Shown one piece after another: positions 39,028 through 52,008 of a DNA stretch of 64,000 nucleotides. Position 1 is the stretch's first letter, and each line of letters starts with the position of its first letter. The DNA is from Pseudisothecium myosuroides. Its lineage: Eukaryota > Streptophyta > Bryopsida > Hypnales > Lembophyllaceae. A program made the position numbers and the translations under genes. The notes beneath the pieces were generated by a model, which was not told the origin of the DNA, searched no databases, and worked only from the letters and a program-made list of their open reading frames with translations. The DNA is taken from positions 48,375,288-48,439,287 of the forward strand of contig OX637288.1 of assembly GCA_951799445.1 (NCBI GenBank), written 5' to 3'.

Positions 39028-39031
39028 TTAA

Positions 39032-39348
39032 GGTAGGAGGTTCTAAAATTTCACAAGCTCTAAAATCACCCACCCTACTCAAATGTATACTACTTGTACA
39101 TGTTACTTTTTCATAGCCTTCATCGATGTACAAACAATGAAGGTGGGCAATTTTAGAGCCCTATGCCACTTCAACTTCAAAATGTCATAACTAATTCCAG
39201 AAAGCTCCAAAAAAATACAAAATGGCTTGGGTTAGATGCCAATTCCTCTTGTATTTCAAGGAAAAGTTACTGAAAAATATTTTGAGATGTTTCGCCTCCG
39301 CAAAATTTAGTTTTAGCTCTTAAATGAGCGATTTATGGACCTTCTACC
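39032..39348. mobile_element. GGTAG-family MITE, copy 3
   Basis: Starts GGTAGGAGGTTCTAAAATT, ends ATGGACCTTCTACC/TTA, 317 bp. Its left flank TAA is part of the TTAA at the right border of element B, so the two elements abut exactly. Confidence 0.65.
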
Positions 39349-40135
39349 TTACAAGTTATCATAGAAGTATTGCAACCCTAAGTCATTGAGAGCTGCGAGG
39401 TAAAGTTAGATGCAATCCATAGGCCTCACTACAATAGTCTAATTGAACTACTAGAGATCCACATCTTGCACAAGCCTACCTACCATAACTAGAATGGGTA
39501 CTCACCAATGTCCAAGAAGAATTGGCGACTAGTTCAAAGTTAGCCGGTGGAATTGGGAAAAAACCTGGTTGCTATCCAAAAATATCAGCCAAAAACCGGT
39601 GAAAAACTCTATAAATTTTTTATTTTGTGTACAAAATAGAGAAAATAACTGGACTTTGTACTTGAAAAAACGGTTCAACTTGGGAATTGAAGGAAAATAG
39701 ACGGTAAAACTAAAAGAACTTCCCGAACGCTGGTACTCACAAGAATTAATGAGATGGAGGAAATCCATTCTACGAGCGTATTTTTTGCCCAAGACCCATG
39801 GTTCCCCAGGACCACCTTTCTACTAATGTGGACCTCCTCCAAGAATGATGGTAAGCAATCACGAATACAAACGCAAGTGAATATTTACAAAACTTACAAG
39901 ATATTTTGATTGTAAAATTGAAAAAAACAAAACCGTAGGTAAACCAGTCAACAGTGGATACTGTTCTATACACCATTATCAACAAAATGTAATCCTATAC
40001 CGTATGTCATTTTTTTATGTACCTATGAGTCCCTGTGTCATTTGTTTTTGAGCACCTTTGAAGTCTTATTCATCTCTACTCAAATCTTCCACGAATTGAA
40101 TTACCGGTGCGGTAGTGTTGATCATACACCCACTC

Positions 40136-43100
40136 TCATACTAAATACATCCCCAGCCTTGAAGGAGGTTTCCCACGCTGGCATCGAGCTTGCCAAGCCT
40201 TGAGAGAGGTCTCGAACGAGACTTCAGCGTCAATTCTTCTTGGGAAGTTACCGATGTCCGTTGTAAATTGGCGCTCTTGATCCGTCTTGTTTTTGTTCTC
40301 GGAGACCAGCATCAACCAGGAGCCTTCCACTACTGAAAACTTAATCCATGTCATGACTTTTTCCAACTTTCGGTCGTAGCTCAAGAGTCTTGTCCACGCA
40401 TCCAATGGCTTGGGGTCGCCCATGTACTGCAGCATGAGGGCTTCATCTGAATTCAGACCCTCCTGGAAACAGCAGTGTCTCAACCAAGTCTCGATTGTGC
40501 AGCCCTCCAACACCATTGGGGGAGCTACCACCAACCACAAGTCGTGAAGAGCTTGGCAAAGATTCTGGTCACAAGGCTTTGGTACCACTGACGTGATCAT
40601 GTCAGGGACTCTTTGTTGGTTGCAAACACAGCAGCTGTTCTTCAGGAACACCAACTCGTCCACAACGTGTTGCATGAGGCCAGTTAAGAGCTCCCCATCT
40701 GGAAATTCGTATCCATTGTTGGCTTTCTCGCGAACGACTTGTTGCAGATAACTGCGAACTAGATGAGGAATGTAGCACGACAAGCCTACCACCGATGGAG
40801 CATCTTCACTGGGCCACTTGGGTGCCCCCTGGTCCGTAGAGATTCGAACTCTGCCTTCGAGCAAACTTTGACGCGGGTTGGTTGAGTCGAGGAATATCTC
40901 GATTCGGAGAGGTAAGGCACGTGAAATGCCGGTGGAGAGGGAGGCGATGTCATCTTCCATGAACGAACCCACTTGGAACCTCAACTCGATTGAGCTTCTG
41001 CATTTGTACGTGCACACTCCGTCAGTACACGTCTTTATAGGGTTTTCAAAGATGATATAACAAGACATATACAGTAATATGTTCCTGGTGAAAGTGCACA
41101 GATATATCTGCCATTAGAAACAGCCCAGAAATAAATACTCTGCTTTTGATACTCATGTGTATGGTTGAGAACAAACTAATGCTAGGGTTGCCAATAAATT
41201 TGAATTCACCGATGGATCGGAAGACAACAACAAGCACCTTAATTTGTTGAATTTGCAAGAACACCACTGAAGCACGCCTCCGTCCACAGCAGCTCTCATT
41301 ACAAAAGGGCGAGTCACACTCGCAGTGTCTGCATCACACGCAGGCTCCTCAGCAAGCGTTTCAAGCTGCAATGGTTGCATCTTCTTGCTCACTGTACAAT
41401 CACCCAATTCCAAAAAAATCGTGTTAGCTAATTCACAAGGGACTATAAAATAAGAAGACGTTTGCTATTATCAGCATCTTGATAATTGAACAGAGATAAT
41501 CAGCTTCATCGCCATTTCATGTATAACTGCACTATAAGGTCCGTGCTTCAGTGAGCGGCCCCGGACACGAAGGAATGACATGTTGCACTAAGAACACACA
41601 AATCGACATTTGCGCATAGGACGACCTATCTTTGACAATTAGCTAAGGGTGTTGTTTCGATAATGCAGAGTCCTTTGACGTATTGGAAGTTCTTTCTGAA
41701 CCACCTGCTCACAAACACCAACTTTCTAAAAATGCACAGATTTCATGCTAGCGGCTTTTTACCTCTCTAAGTGCCCAAATGGCCCAAATTGATCGCTTCC
41801 GTATCTTTTTTAAGTGTTGAAATAATCATCAACAAAATGTACCAACACGGAAAGAAGAAATCATACCCTACATTTTTGAACGATAAAAATATGTTTTGCA
41901 AGTAACTACAATCTACATTTAGCTTCCAAAGCGGACTTCCTACTTTCAGCTTGGGCACTGAGGGTTGAACTTGAGTCTGGCATTGACTACTCAAGATCCA
42001 GGTCAAAGAAAGAAAATCACCAAAGTGCAAAACAACTCGGCAGACGTACCAGATGAGGGACCATCACGGTCAGTCGAAGTCGACCAACCTGAATTTGAAG
42101 ACGACCAGCTTGCCAAGCGCTTTAACACCGTAGACTTCCGTGATTCATTCCCATCAACGCTCTGTTCCTGCACAATGAATATTCAAGGAGGTAAGTACAT
42201 TAAGCCATCTGTAAGAATAGCCTGTCAGACCTCAGACCCCTCATACGACTATGGGGCGCAAGTAATATCCTAAAACATTGTCCATCCAGAATAGTGTCCA
42301 AACTCATTAGAATGTGTACGGATGGCAGTCAATTTCCATCCACAACCATACGTCAGGGGCCTCAACACAAGCCCAGAAACGAAAATACAACTTGGTACTA
42401 ATAAGTTGGCGCGATTGAGGAGGCTATTACCTGGTCTGTGGAGGACGAGCTGACCGCACAGTTCAAGCTCAAGCTTAAAAATTCGTTGACAAGAAATGAG
42501 CAGTCGTTACATCCAAATGGATCACGCTCTCGGAGCATCATGTTCAAACTCTCTGCATCCGAAATGCCTGCCCCGAGAATGTCATCCTCCTCCTCTTCCA
42601 CATCACTGCATTTTGCACCTCTCACAAACTCCCAGCTGCTCGTTGAGGATGTTTCCATTCCCACGTCAGATTGCCTAACACTACCAGTTGGGATCAATTT
42701 GCCAGTAGAACCATCGCCATCGATTCTATCCTCCCAACTATCGAATTGAATGTGATCATCCAATGAGAACCCACTGATGTTAGATTCACGCTTTCCTGAA
42801 CTCAAATCCTCTGGAGGAGCAGACATACGCTCATCTTCTAGGTTTAAGTACGGTCCTGTAATGGAACCCTCTGGGCTGGCCATCCGGAATCCCGAGCTCT
42901 TATTGAACTCAAAGCATTCATCCGTTTCCATGGGGTCGTGGGATTCTTCTTCTCCTTTGAAGGAGGGGTCGAGCATACTGTGAAGCATCATTGCACCGAG
43001 CTTAGCAGCCTCTGAGGTTGTTTCTGCAGCTACCTGGCATTTCGTTGCTGCATCTCTCGCTTGCTGCCGAACCCAAGCATAGGACTTCCTTCTGTCGATG

Positions 43101-45233
43101 TTAAACGAGCGCAACTCCTCCGTGCCCTACATAAAAGGATCCACCAGGTTACCATTGGACCAGACAGGCATTCCCAAGTAAAATCTACACCCACGTAACA
43201 TTTTTAAAAGGAGCTGCAATCACGTTGGGCCCAGCTTCTAATTCAAGGAAAAGTAGAAAATCCAACACGCTCCACTTCACTGACATCTTTCTTTGGTATA
43301 GATTCTCACAGCTTGAGTTCGAAAATAAAAGCATTGGTACTCAGCCAACTACTAGGGCGTGTCACGATGGGTTACTGGTTTATTCCATTTCCTGGTGATT
43401 ACTTTCAAGTGATTCCATGTGTGTAGGCATTCTCTCATTGGTGCAAACCCGAAAGACCCATAAAAGTCTTGGAGATTGCTAGTGTCTTGCCACTCAAGGT
43501 GGAGGCTAGCAATCTCCAAACTTTTGTAGGCCTTCTAACGTCCTCTCCAATAAGAGAATGCCCACGCAGTCTGCCTACAAACTTAGAATCATGGGGAAGC
43601 AATCATCAAGAAATAGAATCAACCAGCAACCCATCGTGGCAAGTGTAATTACTGACAACGTCAATGCAGACAACAGTGAAAAGAGTGGGCAGTCAACATT
43701 GCTCTAGAATGTACTGAAGGTGGCATGGCTGATGCTGCAAGGTTTCGATAACAGACGGGAAAAAATTGAACCAGAATCAAACCAAAGAAGCACAGATGTG
43801 AACAGAAGAATTATACCTCCATGTCATAAAAGTAGGCGTCATCATAGTCGGACTCTTCCGCAATTGGTTGAAGAACGTGTTGGTTTGCGAGGTAGACAGC
43901 ACTAAATCCTAGAATTGCGTCCAACACATCTGCAATACCTATTGCATTCCGCAAACTGTTCACACAATTCAGAAAAGGTGCATCAAATTTCATTCCTATA
44001 ATCTCCGCACGCTTCTTCAGTGACATAGTTCGTCGAAGCGTTGGCATTGCTGTTGGTGTGACATCTGCAACGAAATTGCTCACAACTCAGGAAATCTGCA
44101 CGACATTCTTTCATAGACACGCACTATTCCACATCTCATGACTTCCACAAGGCTCTATTAGCAAGAGCACCTGCACGTTACGGTACAGACACCCAAAATC
44201 GCCACTGACCCAAAAACACCACCCTAAAGCTTAGAAATGGGTGAATATTGATTAAAAAGATGTACAGCATCTGATTGTCAGGTGGATTTAGAACGTCAAA
44301 CTTTGACATTTCATAACATTGTATACTGGGCAAATTTTGTCCCCTCAGGATCCCCAGGGAAAGGAGTATCTCCTTTTCCGGAATACCTGCAAACTCTTCA
44401 GTTTAAGGTTGCAACTTAATGGAAAAAAATCGATTTAAATGGGGCCGCCCGGCATGTCAGGGAAGACAAAGGGACCCCAGGGACATAACGTTGTCCATAG
44501 CATTTGCATACGATATCCAAATGAGGCATTCTCTGGCCCACTTTCATTTACCAACAGATCATCAGTAAAAATTTGACCAGTCTAAGAATAGTAACTATCC
44601 AATACGGCGATTTTGGGTGACTGCCCACCTTACTACAAGCTCAGAATTAAACACCAATTTAGGTCAGACTTCAAATCCAAAACCCAGAGAGAATTGACCA
44701 GTATCTAATAATAGCAACTATGCTCTGAGGCAAAAGTAGCAATTTTCGGTGTCCCCACCTTAATATATACTCACAATGAAACACCCAATTAGGTCAATTT
44801 GCGAATCAATTTCAACCCTAAAATGCATACCTCCTCCAGAAGTGAAGAAGCGTGAAACCGCAGACATGTCCAACCCTCCTTCCAGCTGCGCCAATTGCAA
44901 CCCCTCCATCTCGGCACTGGCAGGGCAGACTTGAAGATCACCACTTCCATGTGGAGAACGAAGAGCCACGCGAAATCCAGAGCGCGACACTAGCAACCAA
45001 TCCTCTTGCCTCTCGCAGTAGCCGGTGTACCCTGACGGAGGGCACAAGTCCCACTCCAGCACCCCAAACAAAATGGTCGCTACACCTCGGTCCGTCTTCT
45101 TCAACCACGACCCCTCCACGAGCTCCGAGTGCTCTTGGGGTCGGGACTGAGGCGCCGCCTTCGATTTCCAGATGGTGAAGTCCACCGCCAGCTTCTCCTC
45201 CACTGCTGCCCATGACACTGTGCGGGTCGGCAT
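40136..45233 (-). CDS. Seven-exon gene, PARP6/8-like protein without a visible catalytic domain
   Basis: Exons: 45233-44831, 44064-43817, 43126-42431, 42167-42050, 41976-41917, 41391-41238 and 41084-40136 (TGA). All introns are GT-AG and all phases agree, giving 875 codons. Exon 5 could instead end at an earlier GTAGG of the same phase. The N-terminal exon (WAAVEEKLAVDFTIW...) is unassigned. Exon 3 is long, acidic and Ser-rich, likely disordered (DVEEEEDD). The last exon has CCVCNQQRVPDM...KPCDQNLC, a C-x2-C...C-x4-C arrangement, then helical segments and KLEKVMTWIKF; this resembles the cysteine-containing region that precedes the ADP-ribosyltransferase fold in PARP6/8 and fungal UBC-PARP proteins. 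The catalytic HGS...Y...E part is not in the last exon and was not found downstream. Either it lies beyond a large transposon-filled intron or the protein lacks it. Homology is by pattern only. Confidence 0.7.
43361..43640. mobile_element. 280-bp foldback MITE in intron 2 of the PARP-like gene
   Basis: TCACGATGGGTTACTGG at the left pairs with CCAGCAACCCATCGTGG at the right; inner blocks GGCATTCTCTCATTGG with CCAATAAGAGAATGCCC, and GGAGATTGCTAG with CTAGCAATCTCC, also pair. Nearly the whole length folds back on itself. No coding capacity; flank duplication not obvious. Confidence 0.88.
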
Positions 45234-46555
45234 CTCGTGATGTCACGATCGAAGCACCTACCACAATTAAAATTCGATTAGAACAGTCATAGCCGAAATC
45301 ATTCTCTCGTATTCAACTTCGGGAGGAGAAACTGGTGCCTAAGTGTGTCATAATTCAGTTATCAGGTGCAGAGTACATACCTTACTTCTGCGCACCCCGA
45401 ACACTACGCCCTGTTTCCGAAACACCTACAGATCCTGCCGCTTCAGAAGCAGAGAATAACCTGCCACCCGAAGCTCACGATTAACATCTCCGACGGAAAA
45501 CTCCAGTTACCGACAAAATACATGGAATGCCCGTAGAGACATAATCGCATCGCTCTTCATTCTGGAACTTCAAGCTCCCTGTCTCTTCTGAAGAAAAAAA
45601 GGGTGCCCTAAGTCGTAATTTGGCAACCTGGCGTAGAATACATACCTTAATTCTGCGCACGCCGATGGCTCCTACCGCTCCTACCGCTTAAGAAACAGAG
45701 TATACACTGCCACCCGAAAGTCACACAATTAGGATAGGAATTGAACGAAGACCCCCCATTACCGACAAACTTGCAAACCAAGGCAATGCCTCCGAGTCGT
45801 TCGTTAATTCCCATGAGCTCTCCACGTGCTTAACATACCCTCCACTCCCACTCCACTCAGAGAACTACCACTTTCCGATCCTCTCACTCGCTGTTCCAGA
45901 GCCTCCACTTCTCCATCTCCACTTCCAAAACAGTTCTAAACCCATAACCTGATGCAATTGGCAGAGAAAAGGAAAGCAAAGAAACAAACTGAAACTCCGA
46001 CAAAGATCGCGTGTCTCACCCAATTGTGCATGCATGAGTCCGCTGAATGCAGCCCTTCTCTCTCGACCCTCCCTCACAGCAGACGAGCGCCCTCTCCCGT
46101 TGTAAATGCGATGGAAGGTTTGGCGCTCATCTTTGTCGGCAATCCGTGTGAGGCACTCCCAACTTACTCCGGGTCGGCCGTGGAGGGGAAGTGAGCTTTG
46201 ACGGCCACCAATTGGGGAGATATTTTTGACTGTTTGTGAGCGATTCTCGCGAGGATTTCCGGCAGTTTTAAGTGTTTTTCAATTCTAAGACGAGGAAGTG
46301 CGGCGCAAGGGTGGAAGGGGAGGCGAAAGCACACGGAAGCGGCGTTTTCCGGGAATAAGCGAGAGACTACGGTACTGTTCTGTGAGTGCGAGAGCTGGGC
46401 TGCAGACAATACCTTATTAGCGACAGACCGCCAGTGGGGCAAGAAAGGAGGGAGGGGAGGGGCCGAGGGGCCGCCCACACAAGCGAGCCTTGACTTCGGA
46501 TGCGCTTGGAACTTACCGACACGTTTCCTTCGTTCTTAATAACTCTAGGGTAGGG
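45234..46555 (-). promoter_or_regulatory. GC-rich upstream region of the PARP-like gene
   Basis: Clearly GC-richer than the surrounding AT-rich DNA and free of a convincing exon. Position suggests promoter and 5' untranslated exons of the minus-strand gene. Short open frames on both strands here are compositional. Confidence 0.35.
45317..45772. repeat. Tandem duplication (~267-bp offset) upstream of the PARP-like gene
   Basis: CATACCTTACTTCTGCGCAC at 45379 recurs as CATACCTTAATTCTGCGCAC about 267 bp later, with matching flanks (GTGCC(T)TAAGT before; ACTGCCACCCGAA and TTACCGACAAA after). It lies 84-540 bp upstream of the start codon. Confidence 0.7.
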
Positions 46556-48445
46556 GACTAGGGGTGATCTTCTATCTTTAGGTCAGAACTGGGTTATGCA
46601 TTGGCATACAAGGCAGAATTTTCACTTTTTTCATCATCATCCTATAATCTCCAACCAGTGTGTCGTTGTCACAATCACAAAGAAAGCAAAAGTAAAAGTA
46701 ATTTTCTAAATTTTTAACTCAATAAAAACTTTGAAATTCAATAACTTTCACATTGTAGGTCGAAATGCCACAAAACAAAGCCCATGCACCCTCTTCGCCG
46801 AGGGCTTTTTGACGGTACCAAGCATGCAACTGAGGGACTTATGATCCAGGAGATCTCAACGTAACAAAACAAAACAAAACAAAACAAAAAAATCTTAATG
46901 GTATGAATGTGGATGGTCAAATTTTAATTTCAATTGATTTTTTAAAATTGAATGATGACCTTTAGGTTGAAATTAGTAGTCAATATTCTGGTGATGATCT
47001 TTTGGGTTTCAATTAATTTTTGTTTTGTTGAATATAGGGTTCACTTTGTTACCATGTGGGCCATTTGAAGCCATAACAAAAAACATGGAATTGTGAAGCC
47101 ACACAACAAAAATTGAAGCCCATAGAAAATAAAGTGTCTTTTCAATCTATTAGTAATGACCTTTAAGGTAGAACCACCCATTCCCAACTAGAAAGCCATG
47201 TCCAACCTATAGGGTGCACTATTTCAAGTCAGATAGGGCATTCAAGCTTAGAATCTGTATTTTCTCCTTTTCAAGGTTGGAACGAATCAACTCATGACAC
47301 ATGTCCCAAAGTGTCATAAAGTGTACGGGAAGCAGTGAACAAGATAATAGGAAGTAGTGAGTAGAAAAGTAGTTTGGCTATGAGCGGAATTGGAAGACTT
47401 TAGACATTGGCTATGGATTCGGAACACTTTTTGGTTCCCAAAAATCATAGTAATTTCAATTTGAGCAATAAAATTACGAAAAATTCACAATCCTAATATT
47501 TCTTATCTCTCTACACACTACACAAAAAACATTTAAACTGGCTCACATTGCTCCTCATCTATCTTGAAATTACTTAAGTGATTGAGTATGGGTGGTTCTA
47601 TCTTAAGTGTGAAATAGGTTAGCAGATATTTTCTATGTTAAGGAGCAATGGGGAATATTAGCATGTGAACATTGAATCTATGAGCCTATAAGCCTATAGT
47701 TTATATTATAAATACTTTCTATAATTATAGGTGTCTATATTTTAGGTACCTATGTTATAAACTTTTTTCATGATATAGGATAGGGAGCCCTATCATTGTG
47801 CACTTAAGGTTTGCAACTATGTATGTAGAATAACAAGCCACCAATCCAATGGAAATTTCAAACCCACCAAGCCAAGTGAATTTACTTTACAATTCAATTT
47901 ACAAAACCCTATTTTAGAATTTCATTTCAACAAAATTGTAAAGCAACACATAGATGTATTTTAGCCATTCCAATTGCCCTTGATCCTATCATTGCGCACC
48001 TTCTTGTGCATGAGATTCCATCTTTGCGCACCCTGGTTGCCCAGTGGACCCTATTATTGCACACTTGCATGAAAAGACAAGATTGAAGGCTTGTTGCACC
48101 TCTGTAACTCTTTAACAAGTCTCTCTGCAACTCTATAATTTTGTATTGTGAGATTCAATATCTTGCAAGCTTCGTACACGTGTGAAGAGTTCGCTCACCT
48201 TAGAGAACTATTCTAAATTCTACAAATAATCTACGCAATTCAATGCTCACAATTTCCACAGTAAGTAATCTAATCGTTACGAAATCAAGACATTCAAAAC
48301 TGCCCTGCCAATTCTGACGCAGGAGTATGCAACAACATGACGCCCAGACAAATCCAAAGAACAAAATGAGTACAATATAACTACCACTATTGTTGAATTG
48401 AAATCCTGGTATGACCAGGGGAAAGAAGCAATGCTTGCTAGAACC
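46556..48445. other. AT-rich intergenic DNA
   Basis: Contains (AAAAC)n at 46863-46890 and a single diverged unit of the ~150-bp repeat near 46755-46830. No supported gene. Confidence 0.5.
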
Positions 48446-48449
48446 TTAA

Positions 48450-49384
48450 CCCCTAAAGGCCCAAGGCGTTTTTTCTGCCAAAAAACCATCAAAACTGCCG
48501 TTTCTATAGCAAGGAGTAAAAAAAAATGAAAAATTGTTTTTTTGCACATCTAACCGTAGGATCATACACCTAACTAGTATAAGAATGTGTGGAAAAAATT
48601 TCAGAATTTTTGACCGCTCAGATTGCAAGATATTTGTGTTTAAAGTGGAAAAAACAAGTATTTCAGCACATTGCAGGACTAGATTTTTTGACTTTAAACA
48701 TTTTTAACTTAAAATTTTTGCACTACAGAGTTTTGTGCTTGAAATTTTTATAGTGGAGAATTGAGTTGAGAGTCTGGGGGAAAAAAAAATATTCAAAAAA
48801 ACTTAATTGTCATTCCTAAAAAATTTATTAAGTAGAAGTAGGTACGAGATAGAAGGAAAATCTAAAACATTAATATATTTTAGATGGAATTAAAATACAC
48901 TAATCCCAATGGTGAGATTGTTCTAGCAAGTAAATTAAACCATGAGAATTTTTATTTTTTTTTAAATTGCAAAAATAGCATTTAAAAATGATTCCTACAA
49001 GTTATTTTTTCCAAGAAAATGCTCTAACTGCCCGAAAAACAAAGAATGGCCATAACTTTCTCATAACAAATCCAAATGAAATGAATCAAAGCTTTCTACA
49101 TAGACGAAAATATAATCTACAAGAAAAAAAATATTTTAAAAAAAAATCAAATTTTTGCCAAATTTTTCTTGCTGCCCGGACTGCCCAGTTACGAAAAAAA
49201 GTAACATATTTGGCCATAACTTTTGACTCCTATTTCCAAATGTCCTGAAATTTAGTGCATATGAAAGATATTCCTCGCGCCCACCTTCTATTAAAATTTC
49301 AGCTTAAAATATGAAAACCGCTAGTCACACGGACCTGCCCAAAATTTCTATACGGCCAAAAAACGTATGCCGGTCCTTTAGGGG
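48450..49384 (+). mobile_element. piggyBac-like MITE, element C (935 bp, chimeric)
   Basis: TTAA at 48446-48449 and 49385-49388; ends CCCCTAAAGGCCC and GGTCCTTTAGGGG. The first ~690 bp follows element A, while the last ~200 bp follows element E (CATAACTTTTGACTC, TTAGTGCATATGAAAGATAT landmarks). Confidence 0.87.
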
Positions 49385-49645
49385 TTAAAATGCATATTAG
49401 CCAGCATATCCTCTCTCCCTAACAGTAGTGAACAAACAATGTCACTTCCAACCACGATTAGTACTAAAATTATAGAATCCGTAAATTTATAATTACTTTG
49501 CATTCAATCCACCATATCTCTCAAAAGACGATTAAAATTTTGTTCCAGGAATCCGTAAATCCGAAAAGCAGCCTCCCAAGCATAAAATTCAGTACAATTT
49601 AGCACCCCTAATCAAGATACCCTAAATCAGCAAAATAGTACATTG

Positions 49646-49930
49646 GGATTGAATTTCAACGAAGCGTTTGGTGCACAATCAATCTGCTTCAATTGTTTGC
49701 TCAAATGAACAGATTAATTCAAGTGCACAAAATTGAGATTGAGCAGATTGATTGCGCATTTGAAATGCGCAAGTGGTCAGATTGAGCAGATTGATTACGC
49801 ATTTGAGCGAACAATCTACTCAGACTGAGCAAAATTGGGATTCTAATGCACAATCAATCTGCTTCAATCACCTTCAAATTGCACATTTGAGCGAAATTGG
49901 GATTGAATTTCAGCGAAGAGTTTGGTGTGC
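49646..49930. repeat. Short direct and inverted repeat cluster
   Basis: GGGATTGAATTTCA.CGAAG.GTTTGGTG occurs at both borders (49646, 49899). Between them GATTGAGCAGATTGATT.CGCATTTGA occurs twice, and GCGCATTTGAAATGCGC is a palindrome. Confidence 0.75.
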
Positions 49931-50348
49931 AAAGATAGGGATCTTAACTGCATAGTGATAGGGGTCTGCGTAACAATAGGGCTCTGTACCATAGGTACAT
50001 ATATCATAAACATCTTAAAATCATTGTAGGTACATACTTATAATTAGGTTTTAAGATTCCTAGACTCATGTCTTTGTATTCACGCACTAGCATCATTGAC
50101 GTTCCAATTAGTATAATTTTGTACAAATTTTGTGGTTTCAGAGGGCCTTTAGATTTAGATGGAATTTAAAGTGTCATTACAAAAATACAAAATATCCTAA
50201 AATAAAAATTTATGAAGGAATGGAAAATTTTGTGCGTTGCGTGAATGAATCACATTAGAAGAAAAATGGGCCCTCGGGAGGGCTCCTTCCCTTTGCAAAG
50301 GGGCTGTGAGTTCCCGGCAATGGAACTCACAAACCCTTTGGGGGACAA

Positions 50349-50384
50349 TGGCCACTATTCATCATCAATGATGAATAGTGGCCA
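50349..50384. repeat. Perfect 17-bp-stem hairpin with a 2-base loop
   Basis: TGGCCACTATTCATCAT, CA, then the exact complement. Confidence 0.95.
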
Positions 50385-50473
50385 CAATAAAAAAATATTA
50401 AAAAAAATTAAAAAATTAAAAAAATATAATATTAAAATATTAAAAAATATTTAAAAAATATTAAAAATATTAA

Positions 50474-50475
<2 letters not shown>

Positions 50476-50504
<29 letters not shown>

Positions 50505-50508
50505 TAAT
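50476..50508. repeat. (AAT)n microsatellite
   Basis: About ten ATA/AAT triplets in a row. Confidence 0.9.
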
Positions 50509-51654
50509 GATTCAGGCTGACGAGGAAAATTTCGGCCACATCAGATTTCAGAGTTCTGAAATTCTGTATTTATTTTAATACTAATATTATTTTAATATTT
50601 TTTAAATTATTTTATTGCACTGTCCCGCCAGTTCGTTGTCCTGAAACAGGCCCCCCGTTCGCTGGCCAAAAAAAAAAAAAATTATTTTTTTCTTTTTTCT
50701 TTTTTTCTAGCTTCCTATTCCTAGTTCAAGGCACTTGACACGCTGTAGGAATTCTATCTCCAGGATCTAGAATACAAATTAGTAAAGTAGTTAAAAAAGA
50801 GTTATTGGATTCTAATATCCTAACACTATTGGAAGGGTTGATTTGCCACGGTAGTAAACTAAATTCTTACTTCATCCCACATTTAGACATATATAGAGAC
50901 TAAGTGACCTATATATATACTTTAAGGATTTTTGATACTTGACTTGGCTCTTTTTTGGCTTTGATATCACAATTACTAGTTGTTGGGAAGACAAATAGTC
51001 AAAATATAGGTTGTTTTGTATTCTCACATGATGAAACATCCTATTTGATTCCCATAGCCTTATTAGCATCAATTTACCTATTTTATTGGATGATTTGATG
51101 GATCTTCTTCATGCCTTGAAAACATTTGCACTAATTTTATCAGGGACTCACTAAATGTGAAACTTCTTTTAATTCTTCCTCTAGTTCACTAACTGGGAAC
51201 AATTAAAAGGTAGGCCTTATATAGTTGTATGGTATGGTAAGCCTTTTACATACCTCAAATACAATTAGAATCTTTGGAGGCTGATATTATTAAATGCATC
51301 AAATGTGATCTTATTCACTAAACTTTGCAATCAGCTCTATATTGAAATTTATTTCTATTGAAATTTATTTCTATTAAAATTTATTTCCATTCAGCTAATG
51401 GCTGGATGATCTGTCAAATTGTTAGGATTCACTTAATCAGGTTGGTACAAGGTACTAACTGATAATGAATTGGGACTATGAGCTTATGGTATATGGGAGC
51501 TGCCTTGATTGGCCCAGCTGTATAAGTTGAATTAATTACTAGCTCTGTCATTAGCGGCTCTGAACGGATCCTTACAGCATGCTCTGGCCTGGAAGACTGT
51601 GATTCTGGCAAAAGTTTGTGATCGTCTTTGTGTCCCCAAGTATTGCGATTTAGG

Positions 51655-51828
51655 TTTTGGCCATGTTACTTTGAAGCAGGCTGAGACTGGGGCGCTTTGA
51701 GATTAGTTTGAGCTTGTGCGGTTGAGTGAAGTTTTGAAGTTTGGGCCATGTTACTTTGGCAGGCTGAGACTAGGGTGCTTTGAGATTAGTTTGAGCTTGT
51801 GCTGAGTGAAGTTTTGAGAACTTGAAGC
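51655..51828. repeat. 85-bp tandem duplication
   Basis: GGCCATGTTACTTTG.AGGCTGAGACT...GAGCTTGTGC...GAGTGAAGTTTTGA occurs twice, starting at 51660 and 51745, with a few small indels. Confidence 0.85.
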
Positions 51829-52008
51829 TGTCAACTTAGTTTATTACTACCGAAACAGTCACAGTGAAGTTTTTTATGCTGCTGTGTTACTTTCATGGCT
51901 CACCCAAGATACTACTCAGGTTTTTGAATGATTGAGGTCGATTGTTTGTATAATATGTTTGTTTATTTTTCTCCTTGTGAAGGCTATAGCATGCGTTTGT
52001 GGGCTTAA

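Larger units (their letters stand above)
50249..50690. mobile_element. Repeat with AT-rich insert, related (inverted) to 53520-53606
   Basis: Begins CATTAGAAGAAAAATGGGCC, has CTGTGAGTTCCCGG, and ends GTTCGCTGGCC followed by an A-run. The complement of 53520-53606 has the same landmarks in about 90 bp, without the 300-bp AT-rich middle. The A-run end hints at a SINE-like element; unproven. Confidence 0.45.

Noticed and set aside
39770..39985. Possible catalytic exon of the PARP-like gene (AYHHSWRRS)
   Set aside because: Only a superficial likeness to the HGS motif; no acceptor with the right phase and no following Tyr/Glu motif.
44852..45178. Plus-strand frame opposite exon 1 of the PARP-like gene
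   Set aside because: Shadow of the minus-strand exon, which has the splice and phase support.
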